Shown here one piece after another: positions 40,325 through 52,300 of a stretch of 64,000 nucleotides of DNA (position 1 is the first letter of the stretch; each line of letters starts with the position of its first letter). Below the pieces are notes generated by a model. It was given only the letters and a program-made list of their open reading frames with translations, was not told where the DNA came from and did no database searches. Both the position numbers and the translations under genes were made by a program. Origin of the DNA: Ditylenchus dipsaci (lineage: Eukaryota > Nematoda > Chromadorea > Rhabditida > Anguinidae); contig SADC01001374.1 of the NCBI GenBank assembly GCA_004194705.1, positions 124,001 to 188,000 of the forward strand, given 5' to 3'.

Positions 40325-43300
40325 CTAGAAATTTGTTTGATATTTAACCAGGCTTAACGTATTGTTTCGGGCTAATAAAAAATTTTTACTAAAAATTGCC
40401 TTACCCCCCCCCCCTTTCTGGAAATTTGATAAATTAATGATAGGTAGGACTTTTTTTTGAGCTATTGGTCAAGTATCAATGTTGGTTCCGAGACTTTCTG
40501 GTAAGAATATTCGAATCCTGCCAGAGATCGGACTTGTTTAAATCAACCTTTGATTATACATTTGTTGATATCATTAAAAAATCGAAAATAGCGCGCCCTT
40601 GATATAACAAAGCCTTGAGAACGAGCCGAAATTTTTTTGTATCTTTTGTTATATTAAGGTTTTACTGCGTTTTCAAATAGAACCTTCCGACAGAGCCAAG
40701 TTGTCTCCCATCCCCTCAAATTAAGACTCCAAGTTACATTTTGATATATAACAGGCCTAAGAACCACAAAGAAAATAAGAGTCGAAAACTGAGTAATAAC
40801 TGCATTTTCTCACCTGTTTTATAGACATATTGGCTTGGTTTGCCTGCAGCATAGGCTGTAGCTGGTTATTGAGCAGAAACCTGCGAAGACAGCCCACAAA
40901 AGCCGTGGTTTGCCAATTAGGCTCTTGCGAATCTGCTCCAATGGATAGACTACTCAATTGGGGGTGATTAGCTGGGGGAAAGCTGTGGAAATATGCTCTT
41001 CCTTAGCCATTCCATCCACTTCCAATCTAGCCATTTTGCCGTCATCAGCTATTTCCAGACTCAATCTATGCCACTGAGCATCATCCACTCTTTTATCTAG
41101 ACTAATTTGCAGAATTGGAGCAGTATTAGAGACTGTCAAATGCACACTTCCATTGATTATCTGCAAATTCTAGATAAATACAGGTGGTTTGATTAGAACT
41201 GAGAGTTTAAAAAAATTTATTATTTAAAAATCAAGATGAAAACTGTTGGAGATAGCAGGTGGTCGAATTTCTGAGAACTTAGGCTAATATGAAAAAATTT
41301 AACCTGTATAATCGACTTTCTTGCCCCCTCAAAATGGATAGCTAGCAGCACAACATCTTGGCTAATTGTCCGGAAATCCAACTCGAGCCATTGGACAGAG
41401 TCTTGTTCTACACTGTCCTGTGCAGTCAGGCTTAGGAAGTCGTGCCGCTTTTTAGGTGGAATGTGGGCATGTAAATAAAGGTCTTCTGATTTGTGCACTA
41501 GGTTGCCGGCTCGAGGGACAAACAGTAATTGGCGACGATAGTGGTTGGAAAGGCGGTATCGCAGTGACGATTTGTCCAGGGAAATAGTGTCGAAATCTGA
41601 AAATTTGCTTTATAATTTGAGTGAAAAATAAGTATTTATCTAAACTGAAATTTTATAGCTCATTGTTGCTATATGTGTTTTGAAGCCATTTTTTAAATGC
41701 TAATTTTTTTCACAAATTTCGATTTTTAAAAAAACTTTTAAATTTTTTTTGAAAGGAATCTGAATTATAAAAGATTTTTACTAGGGTCAAAAGTCTAAAA
41801 CAACCCACCCGAACTGCAGTTAGCTGCTTCATATGCCCCATCTTGAACACAAATGCATCTGTTAAATTTATTCGATTCTTTGATGCAATGACCAGAACAT
41901 GCAGGTTGATCAGTGGTCGTGCAAGCCTCACCAATATTTTCAAGCAAAGCACATATGCCAATAACTCGACTAGGATCAACCTGTTGTACATGGTCGAAAT
42001 GGTGATGGAATGCAGCAAGTAGGTGGTTGTTGTTGAACAATACTTGCCGAACACAGCCCACAAAACCATAGTCAGATACTTGGTTGGGTTGATTGAACGC
42101 TTGTTCATCAAGACCACCCACCAATAAAGTGTCCCAAAACAAGGGCAACCAGCTAAAATATTCTAATATTCTACTGTTTGTCGACTATTTTCTCAAACTT
42201 TTTCATTTTTTTAAAAAGTTGAATTTTTACACAGTTTAGTCATTATTCTCAATATATAATCGACTCTCGATAGGCCGCCACCTCCAAAAATTCGTTCCCG
42301 TCTAGGGTCCGACACTTTTTTAACTCAATTTTCGAATTTTTTGCCAAAACTGATTCGTCGATCTAGTCAGAAATATCGCAAGGATTCCGATTTTGTCGAT
42401 AGTTTCTCAAAAGGTTAAATTTTTTGACAATTAAGACCCGTGCCTCTCGATAAGCCGTCACCCTATTTTCAAAATACAGTCGACTCTCTATTTAACATAC
42501 GGTCGATTGAACATACGCCCCCGATTCAACATACAGCTGGGTCGGTCCCTTCAATAATAAACTCCGTCAAATTGCCCCCCGATTTAACATACGGATGGGT
42601 CAGTCCCAGGGTGTATGTTAAATCGAGAGTCGACTGTAAGTTGAAAAAGGTTGAATAAAAAGTTGAATTTTTACACATTTTAGTCATAAGACTCTCAAAA
42701 AAGTGGTTGTTTCCTGAAATTTACGGTCTCTCGTGTTTTCTAAACTACCACGAACTTTATCCTTTATTTCTATTTCATGGTTGCCGGTGTTGTTGATCAT
42801 ATTTTTTTCGAGATTGTCAATGACTCACTTTAATATTGCCAACGAATTTATCTCTATGCAGTCGACTCTCGATTTAACATACACCCTGGGGACCGACGCA
42901 GCCGTATGTTAAATCGGGGGTTAATTTGACGGAGTTTATTACTGAAGGGACTGGCCCAGCTGTATGTTAAATCGATGGGTGTATGTTGAATCGACCGTAT
43001 GTTTATCGAGAGTCGACTGTATAGTATTTGGGATGGGTGGGTGAGTGGGTAACGCATCTCTGAATGCATTGTGTTCAAGACCGATTTTCGGCCAATTTTT
43101 GCAATTTTTGTCAGATATCTTTCTGGAACCCTAAAATTCAACATCTTAGCTGTCTTTTAAGCACATAACTAGATAAATGTGGTGGCTTTAAAAAAATCTA
43201 AGTCCCTCCAAATTGGAGATGATGTATTTTTGCCTGGATTTTAGGTGGGTTTTCGTGTTCAAGCCTAATTTTCTTTTAATTTCTGTGAATTCATGCCAGA

Positions 43301-46300
43301 TATCTTTTAGGAACCCTGAAATTCAACATCTTAGCTCTCTCCTAAGCACAGAACCGTAAAATTGAAGTAGCTCTAAAAAAAGTTGTTAAGTTCCTCCAAT
43401 TCGGAGAGGGTTAATTTTAGCCTGGATTTTCGGTGGATTTCGTGTTCAAGCTCGATTTTTTGCCAATTTTTGCGAACTTTTGCCAGATATATTTCCGGAA
43501 CACTGAAATTCAACATCTCAGCTCTCTTTTAAGCATTAAATCGTGAAATTAAGGTGGCTATAGAAAAAGTATTTAAGTACGTCCAAATCGCAGATGGTGG
43601 ATTTTAGCCTGGATTTCGGGTGGATTTTCATGTTGAAGCCCAGGAAGGGGGTACTTAGAAGGAGGTTAGCCAGCAGGGGTAACCGAGAAGAGGTACATAT
43701 GAAAAGGGCAGCCAGAAAGGGGCTACCTAGGAGAATGGTAGCCAGGAGGGGGGTAGCCAGAAGGAGGGTAAGCAGTAGGGGATACCCATGAGGAGGGTAG
43801 CCAGGAGTGGAGTACCAAAAAAGAGGCTAGCCAGGAAGATTGTAGCCAAGAGCAGGGTGAGCAGGAGAAGGGTAGCCAGAAGGGGGTACTGATGAGGAGG
43901 GTGACCAGGAGGTTAGTATCCAGGAAGAAGTTATCCAGTAGATTACTACCCAGTAAGGAGGAAACCTAGGAGGGTAGTGTGGTCCCAAGAGGAGGGTAGT
44001 CAAGAAGGGGATTGACCAGAAGGAGGGTAGCCGGGTAAGGGTATGCGATCGATTATTATTTATGTAACTTTTATAATACGATAGTGGCGCCGATAGGCAC
44101 CTGTTGCCCCTTGTATTTAGTATTTTGCATGTGTCCGTGAGTCCGTTACGCTAACTAGCAGAGTACCTTGTTATTAGTATTTATGCTAGTACTGCAGCTG
44201 CTAAATGTATTTCTAGAAAAAGAACGGTGCAGGATCAAAATACCCAAAGACAGAATACCCAAAGACAAAAAACCCAATATGCATATTTTGCAGATAATCG
44301 GCACTATATCCATAGACATCATCGAGCAATAAACCTACAAATGAGTCTTAAACCCTTTGTCGCGAGCGGCCACGGCCAACAGCTCGTGAATTAAAAAAAG
44401 GGGGAATGGAGGGGATATTTGATCCCACTCAATTTGGATTCGCAAGGAAATGCCTCAATTAATAGGCCACCAACCCCGGGCTGGGAAAGTGAAGAAATTT
44501 GTAGATATCACTTGCGCACAAGACGCAACATCTTAGTCAATATGCAAATTGGGTATTTTGTCCTTGGGCATTTTGTAATTGGGTATTTTGTCTTTGGGTA
44601 TTTTGATCATGCACCAAAAAAACAGCCACTCCGGCGCACATGAAACGATGCCTTTTCACCAATTTTTCTTTCTGTAAAGTGATTTTATCTATTCCCAGGG
44701 TTCTTTCCGCGAAAAAAGTGGAAATTTTCTATAGTCGGATCAGAAAAGCGGAAAGTCAGAATTTGACTACCGACTCTCGACTTTCCACATTCATTTTCTA
44801 CCTTAAATCTGGGAGGGACTTTAGAAAGGATCAGAATTTTTTTTTAATGTACCTTCTTTTCAAACATTGCAGTGGAGGGAGGTATTAGTTAAGCGATAAA
44901 TGTAATAACATTAACTAACCTTATAGGAGAAAGGATAGCTTTACAGTCATTTGTAGAGCAGTGCTCGCAATCATCTTGTGCATTACAAACATCCAACACT
45001 GCCATAATATATGCGGGCTGTTGAGGCGAATGATGTACGGTTAAAGAAAGTTGGTGCCATTTGGCTGATCTATTTAGGGACATATTCAACAAAACTTCTT
45101 GTATTTCTGAGTTTAGGTTTGATACGGCTAGTCTGAGTTGGCCATTGATGATGTCCACCGCAAAGAAGCCGTGGTTTGGCAGAGATGAATAGAGAAGTAC
45201 ACCAGTCTAGAAAGCAATAAGCTTTAACAAAATTTTGGAAAAATTAATTAATTGCTGATTTTTAGCTAGTTCAAACACTTATGTCAATAACCTTCCTAAT
45301 TTTTATATTTAAGCAAAATAAAAACTTTCGGCATTTGATTAAAAGAGTTTGCGTGATTACCGATTGTTGAGTGATGAATTGTAAGCTAATGGTTTGAAGC
45401 TGCTCCTGTCCCAGATTTGACAATTGCATATACGAATCGTGGTCGAAAGAGTAGTAGCTGGTGCTCTCATCTGGCCGTTCAATAGAGCAATTATTGTCAG
45501 TGTTCTTGTTTATTGGGGAGCAACTAAAAATACAACATATCATACGGTTTTAAAAAAGATTTTTTTTACACAAATATTTTGGCGCTACTTGGATATACCC
45601 CCCCCCCCAAATCAACTTTTTTCAAAGTGTTTCCAAACACCCTATATCGACCTGAAATGGCCTCAGGAGTTCAAAAAAGGCATTATTTTTGAGTTCTGGT
45701 CAATAAAAAACTGAATTTGGGACCACCCAAAATCACTCATTTTGACCATTTTTAAAGGGATTTAGGTCTGTATTTGGGTGGAAATGGACCAAAAAGGTGC
45801 CAATTTCTAACAAAAAGGAAGATGTTAAACATAGTTTTGTTGACTGGGGCCTACCGCATAAATAAACTCTGGTATGCATACATTTTTATGCATCCAGAGT
45901 CACTTTCGAGTGATTTGTGTCTAAGGTATGTGGGTGTGCGCATCTCAACCCCAAGCAACCAAGCCCCCTGCGCCCCCTTCGGGGTTGGTTAGAGATGCGC
46001 GCACTCACTTACCTTAGACATAATTCCGAGCAAGACTCTTGAACAAAAATGCATTTAGAGACTATTTTTGCCCAGCTCCAGTGACCAAAACATGGTAAAA
46101 CAGGTAAAAAGTCAAAATTTAAAAGTGTCCAAAACTCGATTTTTTATTGACCAGAAGTTAAAAATAATGTCTTTTTTGAACTTCTGAGGCCATTTTAGGT
46201 CGATATAAGGTGTTTGGAAACACTTTTAAAAAAAGTTGATTTGGGGGGCGGGTATATCCAAGTAGGGTCAATATTTTTTTACACAAAAATATTGCTTTCA

Positions 46301-49300
46301 AGCAGGGTTGCGATTTGGGTACTAAATAGTACTTTCGAAGTACTAAATAGTACTAAAATAGTACTAATTAGTACTAGGGTACTAATTTAGTACTAAATAC
46401 TATTTTAGTACCTAGTACTAATTTATTACTTAGTACTCGTAGTACTTCTTCTAGACTAAATAGTAGGGTTGGCCTCCCCCCGCTTTTTGGGGTGCGGGGG
46501 GGAGATTAGACTAAAAAAATTTGCGGGGGGAGAAGCGGGGGGAGGTCGCCAATTTTTTTTGCGGGGGGAGGAGCGGGGGGGGGGAGGAAGCTGTGAGCGG
46601 GGGCAGTGGCGGGGGTGCCTGATTAATTTACAAGCCTCGGGACTGAAAATTTTTGAAACAGCAGCCTAGAATGAATCTGAAGGCTTTTGAAACACTTCTG
46701 AAGTCAAAGCTACGATATTGCCACTCCTCTGGTTCGATAAATGTTGATCCTTCTCGGCTGCCGTTCTGAAAATGACCTCATCCGAGAGTTTTTTTCGACT
46801 GCGATTTTTTGCGGGGGGTGACGGGGGTCATTTTGGGAGCGGGGGGAGAAACGGGGGAGGTGGCCGATTTTTTTTGCGGGGGGAGGAGCGGGGGGAGGTA
46901 TAAGGAAAATTTGGTCAAAAAGCGGGGGGAGAGGGGGGGAGGGAGGGAGGGAGGCCAACCCTACTAAATAGTACTATTGGTACTATTTAGTACTAATGTT
47001 GTACTGTGTAATATATTAGTACTTAGTACTTTTTTAATACTAGGTACTATTTTAGTACTTAGTAATATTTTAGTACCATGGTTAAAAAAACACACAGATA
47101 TGTCGTCTTCTTGTCTTAGTAACAATTATTTTAGCTGTTTCATGTAAAAAAAGAACAAACCTATGTGCAGTTTGTCTTTTTAACATGAAAACTGCAAAAA
47201 ATAGAAAAAGTACTGCGAGTACTAAGTACTTAATTGGTACAAAGTACTAAAATAGTACTAAGTACTAAATTAGTACCCTAGTACTAATTAGTACTATTTA
47301 GTGCTCTAAAAGTACTATTTTCTAATGAATTAGTACCCAAATCGCAACCCTGCTTTCAAGATAAAAATTCAAAAAAAAGTCCCTGGCGGTGATTCGAACA
47401 ATGAACAAAACAAATTGCAGCAGTGATTTTTTATGTAAGATGTTAAAATAAAGTCGAACGTGGATAAACAGACACCCCCAAAAGTTTGTTCCCCAGCTGG
47501 GTCCGACACTTTCTAAGCCTTTTTTTTGAATGTTTTTGTCAATTAATTTTTGACAGTCTGGTCTCAAATATCGCCAGGATGCCGATTTCGCCGATCGTTT
47601 TTCGAAATCCAGAAACTTTTTACTCTAAAAAAGCAAAACGTCTATAAACGGACACCCTATTTCAGAAATAGGGTGTCCGTTTATCCATGTTCGATTGTAT
47701 AACCCCAGTTTTATAAGGTCAAGGACCAGATAACAGTTCAATATTGTTTACTTTTCTGTCAAAAAAATCTGAAATACACGCCTTGTGAAGTGATCCATGA
47801 GTACCAGAGTGTTCCACACAAAACTCGTAGATCGGTAAGTGACTCTTTTGGTCAAGGAGCCACAAGCGCTTAGTTTCTCTACACATTGGTGGGGGTATCG
47901 TCACAAATATTCTGCTTCATTACACTAGCTTTCAATCCAACTATGTTGACTAAGGTGTGCTTCTGGATGTAATTGTTCAGTATAAGCAGTGTTTCAGCTG
48001 GAGGTAGAAGATTGTGCAAGGAATCTAGCATGCTCACCAGCAAGTGGTGTTGGTATTCTCCGGTTTGTAAAACACCCACCAAATGCAGTTGCTGCAAATG
48101 TAAGTTATTTTTCGACAAAAGATGCATATGAGAGGTATTTGTTTAAAATGGAAAAGCTATTACCATATCAGGGATCGTATCTTGCAGTTTGTGGAGCAAA
48201 TCAGCCATGGCTCTTTTGGTGGCAAATTGTGCTTGTAGACTGATTGAATTATTCAAAAGGTTCTGATCCAGTTGAACCATGTGTAGGTTGATGGTCAAAG
48301 GAGTAGTTGGAGAGCCACCAATCAATCTATGACTCCCCATGCTTGTGTTCCTTAGCAACAAATTGCAATTGGAAGTCAGCTGAAGTAAAAAATTTATTAA
48401 AGAGCCATGGCTCTCGCGTTCTGGATTGTCCACCGTCAATTGAAAAATTTTCGCTTTATCATTGAACTTCTGTACGGATTTTTCAGCTTGGTTTCTAACA
48501 AAACAAGGCCTAGAATTAAATTTTAGATAAAGTTTTGTTAGAAACCAAGTTTAAAAGTTCGTACAGAAGCTCAATGATTTTCGAATTGGCGGGAGACAAT
48601 CGTTGTCGGAGACGGTAATGGATCTTTAAAATGGTGAAAAAAATGTTTGCGAAAAACTGATTTTTACTTTTTTTTTAAATTTCAACAAATAACCTGAGAT
48701 TGTGTTCCATGGAGTCCTCCAACTAGTGGGAATTCTTTGCAGCTAGAATATACACTATCCGAATCGTAGGCATGACATTGCTCTACCATTCCATTGAAAA
48801 CACCCTCAATGGAGTAGATGAGCAAAGTTAGAGGTTGGTTTGGCCTGAAGGGATTGTCGTCAGCATCCTGTATCAGCACTCTCATATCCACCACTTTCCT
48901 ATCAGATGCTGTGGAGCGTGAACTAGTGACACTGATAGGCAAGGAGTAGAGTTCTCTAGCTTCACGGTCAAATATCTTTTTAGTGAGCAGTGTGCCGGTG
49001 GACTCGTCTACTTCGAAAGCCTTAAAATTGAAAAAATTAAGTTTTTATTGACTAAGCCAATGTTTACCAAAGAAAAACTAAATACTAAAAAACAGGAGAA
49101 ATAAAAAACTGGAAGGAAGTTTGAAAAACCGATTAGCATACACTTCGGCCAAATAATCGCAATTTTTTTGATTTGCTTGTTTGGGAAGGTCTAATTCATC
49201 ACTCTCTTGCCGTCTCCTGGGTAGGCTTGGGCTGTATTCAAAGTATTGCACCATATTGAAAGATTTCGAAAGAACGTAGCATATCTTGCTATTTTCGAAT

Positions 49301-52300
49301 ATTTCTCAGAAACTTACATTTGCGAGTGAGTCATCCATAATTCGGAAAGTGCTATTAGGTCCATCGCCAGGCACCTGGAAAATCCTTTGACCAGGTGGAG
49401 TGTTCTCCATCACATAGCACACCTCACTTTCCATCACTTTTCGCTCGTCGAGTGTTCCATTTAAATGGACGTGAAGGGTGGTTCTCGAGCGAACAACAGG
49501 ATAATTTAGTTGTTCCACAATAGCCAATTTTACTATGTAAATATCATTTAGGCCTATTGGTTTGGAGCATAGATTCAAGGTGGTTGTGCTTCGGGCAGTG
49601 TCTATGCAGAATATCTAAAAAGAAAATATTTTTTGAAATAAAATACGAGAAAAACTACTTCATTTCCTGCCGTATTGGTTATTTCCATTTTGGCTGAGGT
49701 ATGAGCAAGAGGAAACTGGAAGTCAACTAATCTAACTGGTGTGTGTTCAATACTTTCTTGGATAAATATGTTGTAGAATGGCTGAGAAAATGTTGGTATG
49801 GCTGGCAAGTCAAGTGAAAACTCCACATTTACAAAAGATCTAGAACAAATTATTCAAATTTATTCTTAATTATTGACTAAGTTTTTTAGCTGCATAGACT
49901 GGTTCTTTTTGCGCCATTTTTTAAATGGATAAATCTTTTTTCTGCCACCTTTTGGCTTCTTTCTGCCACCTTTTTCGAGTTTTAGTTTAAAAAGCTTTTT
50001 TCTGCCTCCTTTTGGCTTCTTTCTGCCACCTTTTTCGAGTTTTGGTTTAAAAATCTTTTTTTCTGACACCTTTTACTTTTGGTTATTATTCTTTTTGTTT
50101 GGAATGGATAGTGAAGAATTTTGAGCGATTAAGCGTATCGGACCCGAAATCTGATCCGCTCAATCGATTTTTGCAAAAAGTTTACACCCCTTTAGTAAAC
50201 CCCTAAAAACCAGTTATTTTTGCCTTTTGGCCATTTTGGATGGGGTTCTGTGCGATTCTAAGGGGTGATGTAGAGGTTGCTGGTTTGAATCCACCTGGGT
50301 GCATACCTTATTTTTTATTTTTCATATAGTTTGGTTTAAACAAAGCGATTTGGTGCAAGAAAGAAGACTTCTGTGGGTCGAAAAGAATAATAACCAAAAG
50401 TAAAAGTTGGCAGAAAAAAGCAAAAGGTGGCAGAAAAAAGTCTCGTCCTTTTTAAGCTTGCCACATTTATTCCAAAAAAAAGTCTGCGCATGACATTATC
50501 AAGTAAAACGCACCTAGAAAAAGAAGATTCGTAGGCAGAGTTTTTGGCAATCACCCAGCCACTAGATGATGCTTTTAGTGTAGTATTGGCATTCTTGGGC
50601 AGCCTGATCTCTCCAGTCTTCCTATCTATTTCTAATAAATGTTCTGCATTCTTCTTCTGTTGCATCAAGAACATAGTAGATTGGTGTAGCGGCATTTCTT
50701 CCTCGGTCCTCAACACACCCACAATTGTGCCATTAGTAGACTGGGCACTGATTGTGTAGTTGAGTCTGGGTGGTAGGAACATAATAGGAAGGGCAGCCAC
50801 TGATTTGGATCTTTTCTTTACTCTCAAAACAGTTGCCGATGAGCTGGGGCCACTACTAATCTGCACGATATACATCTTTGGGCTAACACATGATTGGCTC
50901 CTGAGTGGGGAATCAAGCAGGGTAGACACTTGTCCATCTTTGTCTACAGAAAACACTGGATGGTTAAAGTTGATATGCTCCAGATGGTAAGTTGAGGTTG
51001 TGTTGGTGTTGTCTAGTTTGTAGATTGTTGTGCCCGCTTTAATGTCTTCATCCATCTGAAAGTATAGAAGACTTGAAAAAAATTCAGTGATTCTAAGAAA
51101 AAAAATCAAGTTAATAAATCAATTTTTTGAAGCTTTGAAATAACATTTTGCTCTTCAAAATACTTTTAATGTGAAAGTTAAAAAAATGAGAACCACGAAC
51201 CCAAATAGTAACATATCGCTCTCCAAAGTCACAATCCCTGATTTCAAATGACTGAACATCCGTTGCTACTGGCAATTCATGATTGCTAAACTCAGACCAT
51301 CGGATCAGCACAACTGTAAAGTTAGATGCGTGCTTAGAAGGAATGCCGCTGTCTCTAGCTATCACTTCCAGTCTGACCATAGATCGCCTGGTGCTTGTAA
51401 GAATGTGTTCGATCTTTTTTAAGTCTTTGCCATCTACACTGATAGTCCCATCGAGTGGATGTATGTAAAAGTAAGAGTGCCAGAATTGGTTGGTGCTGAA
51501 GAAGTAGATGAGCTGGGCATTTTTGTCTTTGTCGGCATCTAGGGCAACCACTTGCCCAATAGTTAGTGTAGTGTCGGTAGCATTGGCGGATAGTGGCAAG
51601 GTAATTCATATAGCTGTTTTTCAAATACAGGAGCCTAAAAATGGAGAACAATTAATAAGTTAATACAGTCGTTTCGTCGGACAAGTCTCGTCTTTTTCAA
51701 ACTCGCGCCTTCTTTTTGCATTCAGTTTTTTGTGTGTTTTAGCAGATGGGACATACTTCTAACTCCGTTCTAACGTGTGCTGGCCGACAGTAACCACCAA
51801 CCCCCCCCCCCCTTCAAAGAGACCTCTCCATTTTCTCTCGGCCAACTTTTTTAAGCTAACTTTTTTCATTTTTCACCTATTTCACACCTTTTGCGACGAC
51901 AATACAAGGGTATTTGGCCGGCCTCGCGGCCAAATACCAGCACACTCCACATTACAATGAATTGGGTGAAAAAAATCAAGGAACCAAAAAGGTAGGCTTA
52001 GAGAAAAATGCTCTTTGGAGGGGGGGGGTGGTTGTTATTTGATGGATTTTCACGGTGCTGGCCTACCCAATTCTTCCCCTAATTTAAAATTTTCAGCAAA
52101 AAGAAGGCGAATTTGAATAAAAAAAACAAGAATTCCAATAACAACTTTCTAGAACCTACATGATCATTCACGTCTTCAATAAATATGGTTACAGAAGTTG
52201 CAACACTCCACAATTCATCAAATGCTCTTACTCTCAGTCGATATTGTTGCCTCTAAAGTTTTATGATTTTTCACTTCTGAAGTATGTTCACGAAAAACTA

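Noticed and set aside
43594..43791. Arg/Gly-rich plus-strand frame
   Set aside because: It is translation of the GGGTAGCCAGGAGG minisatellite.
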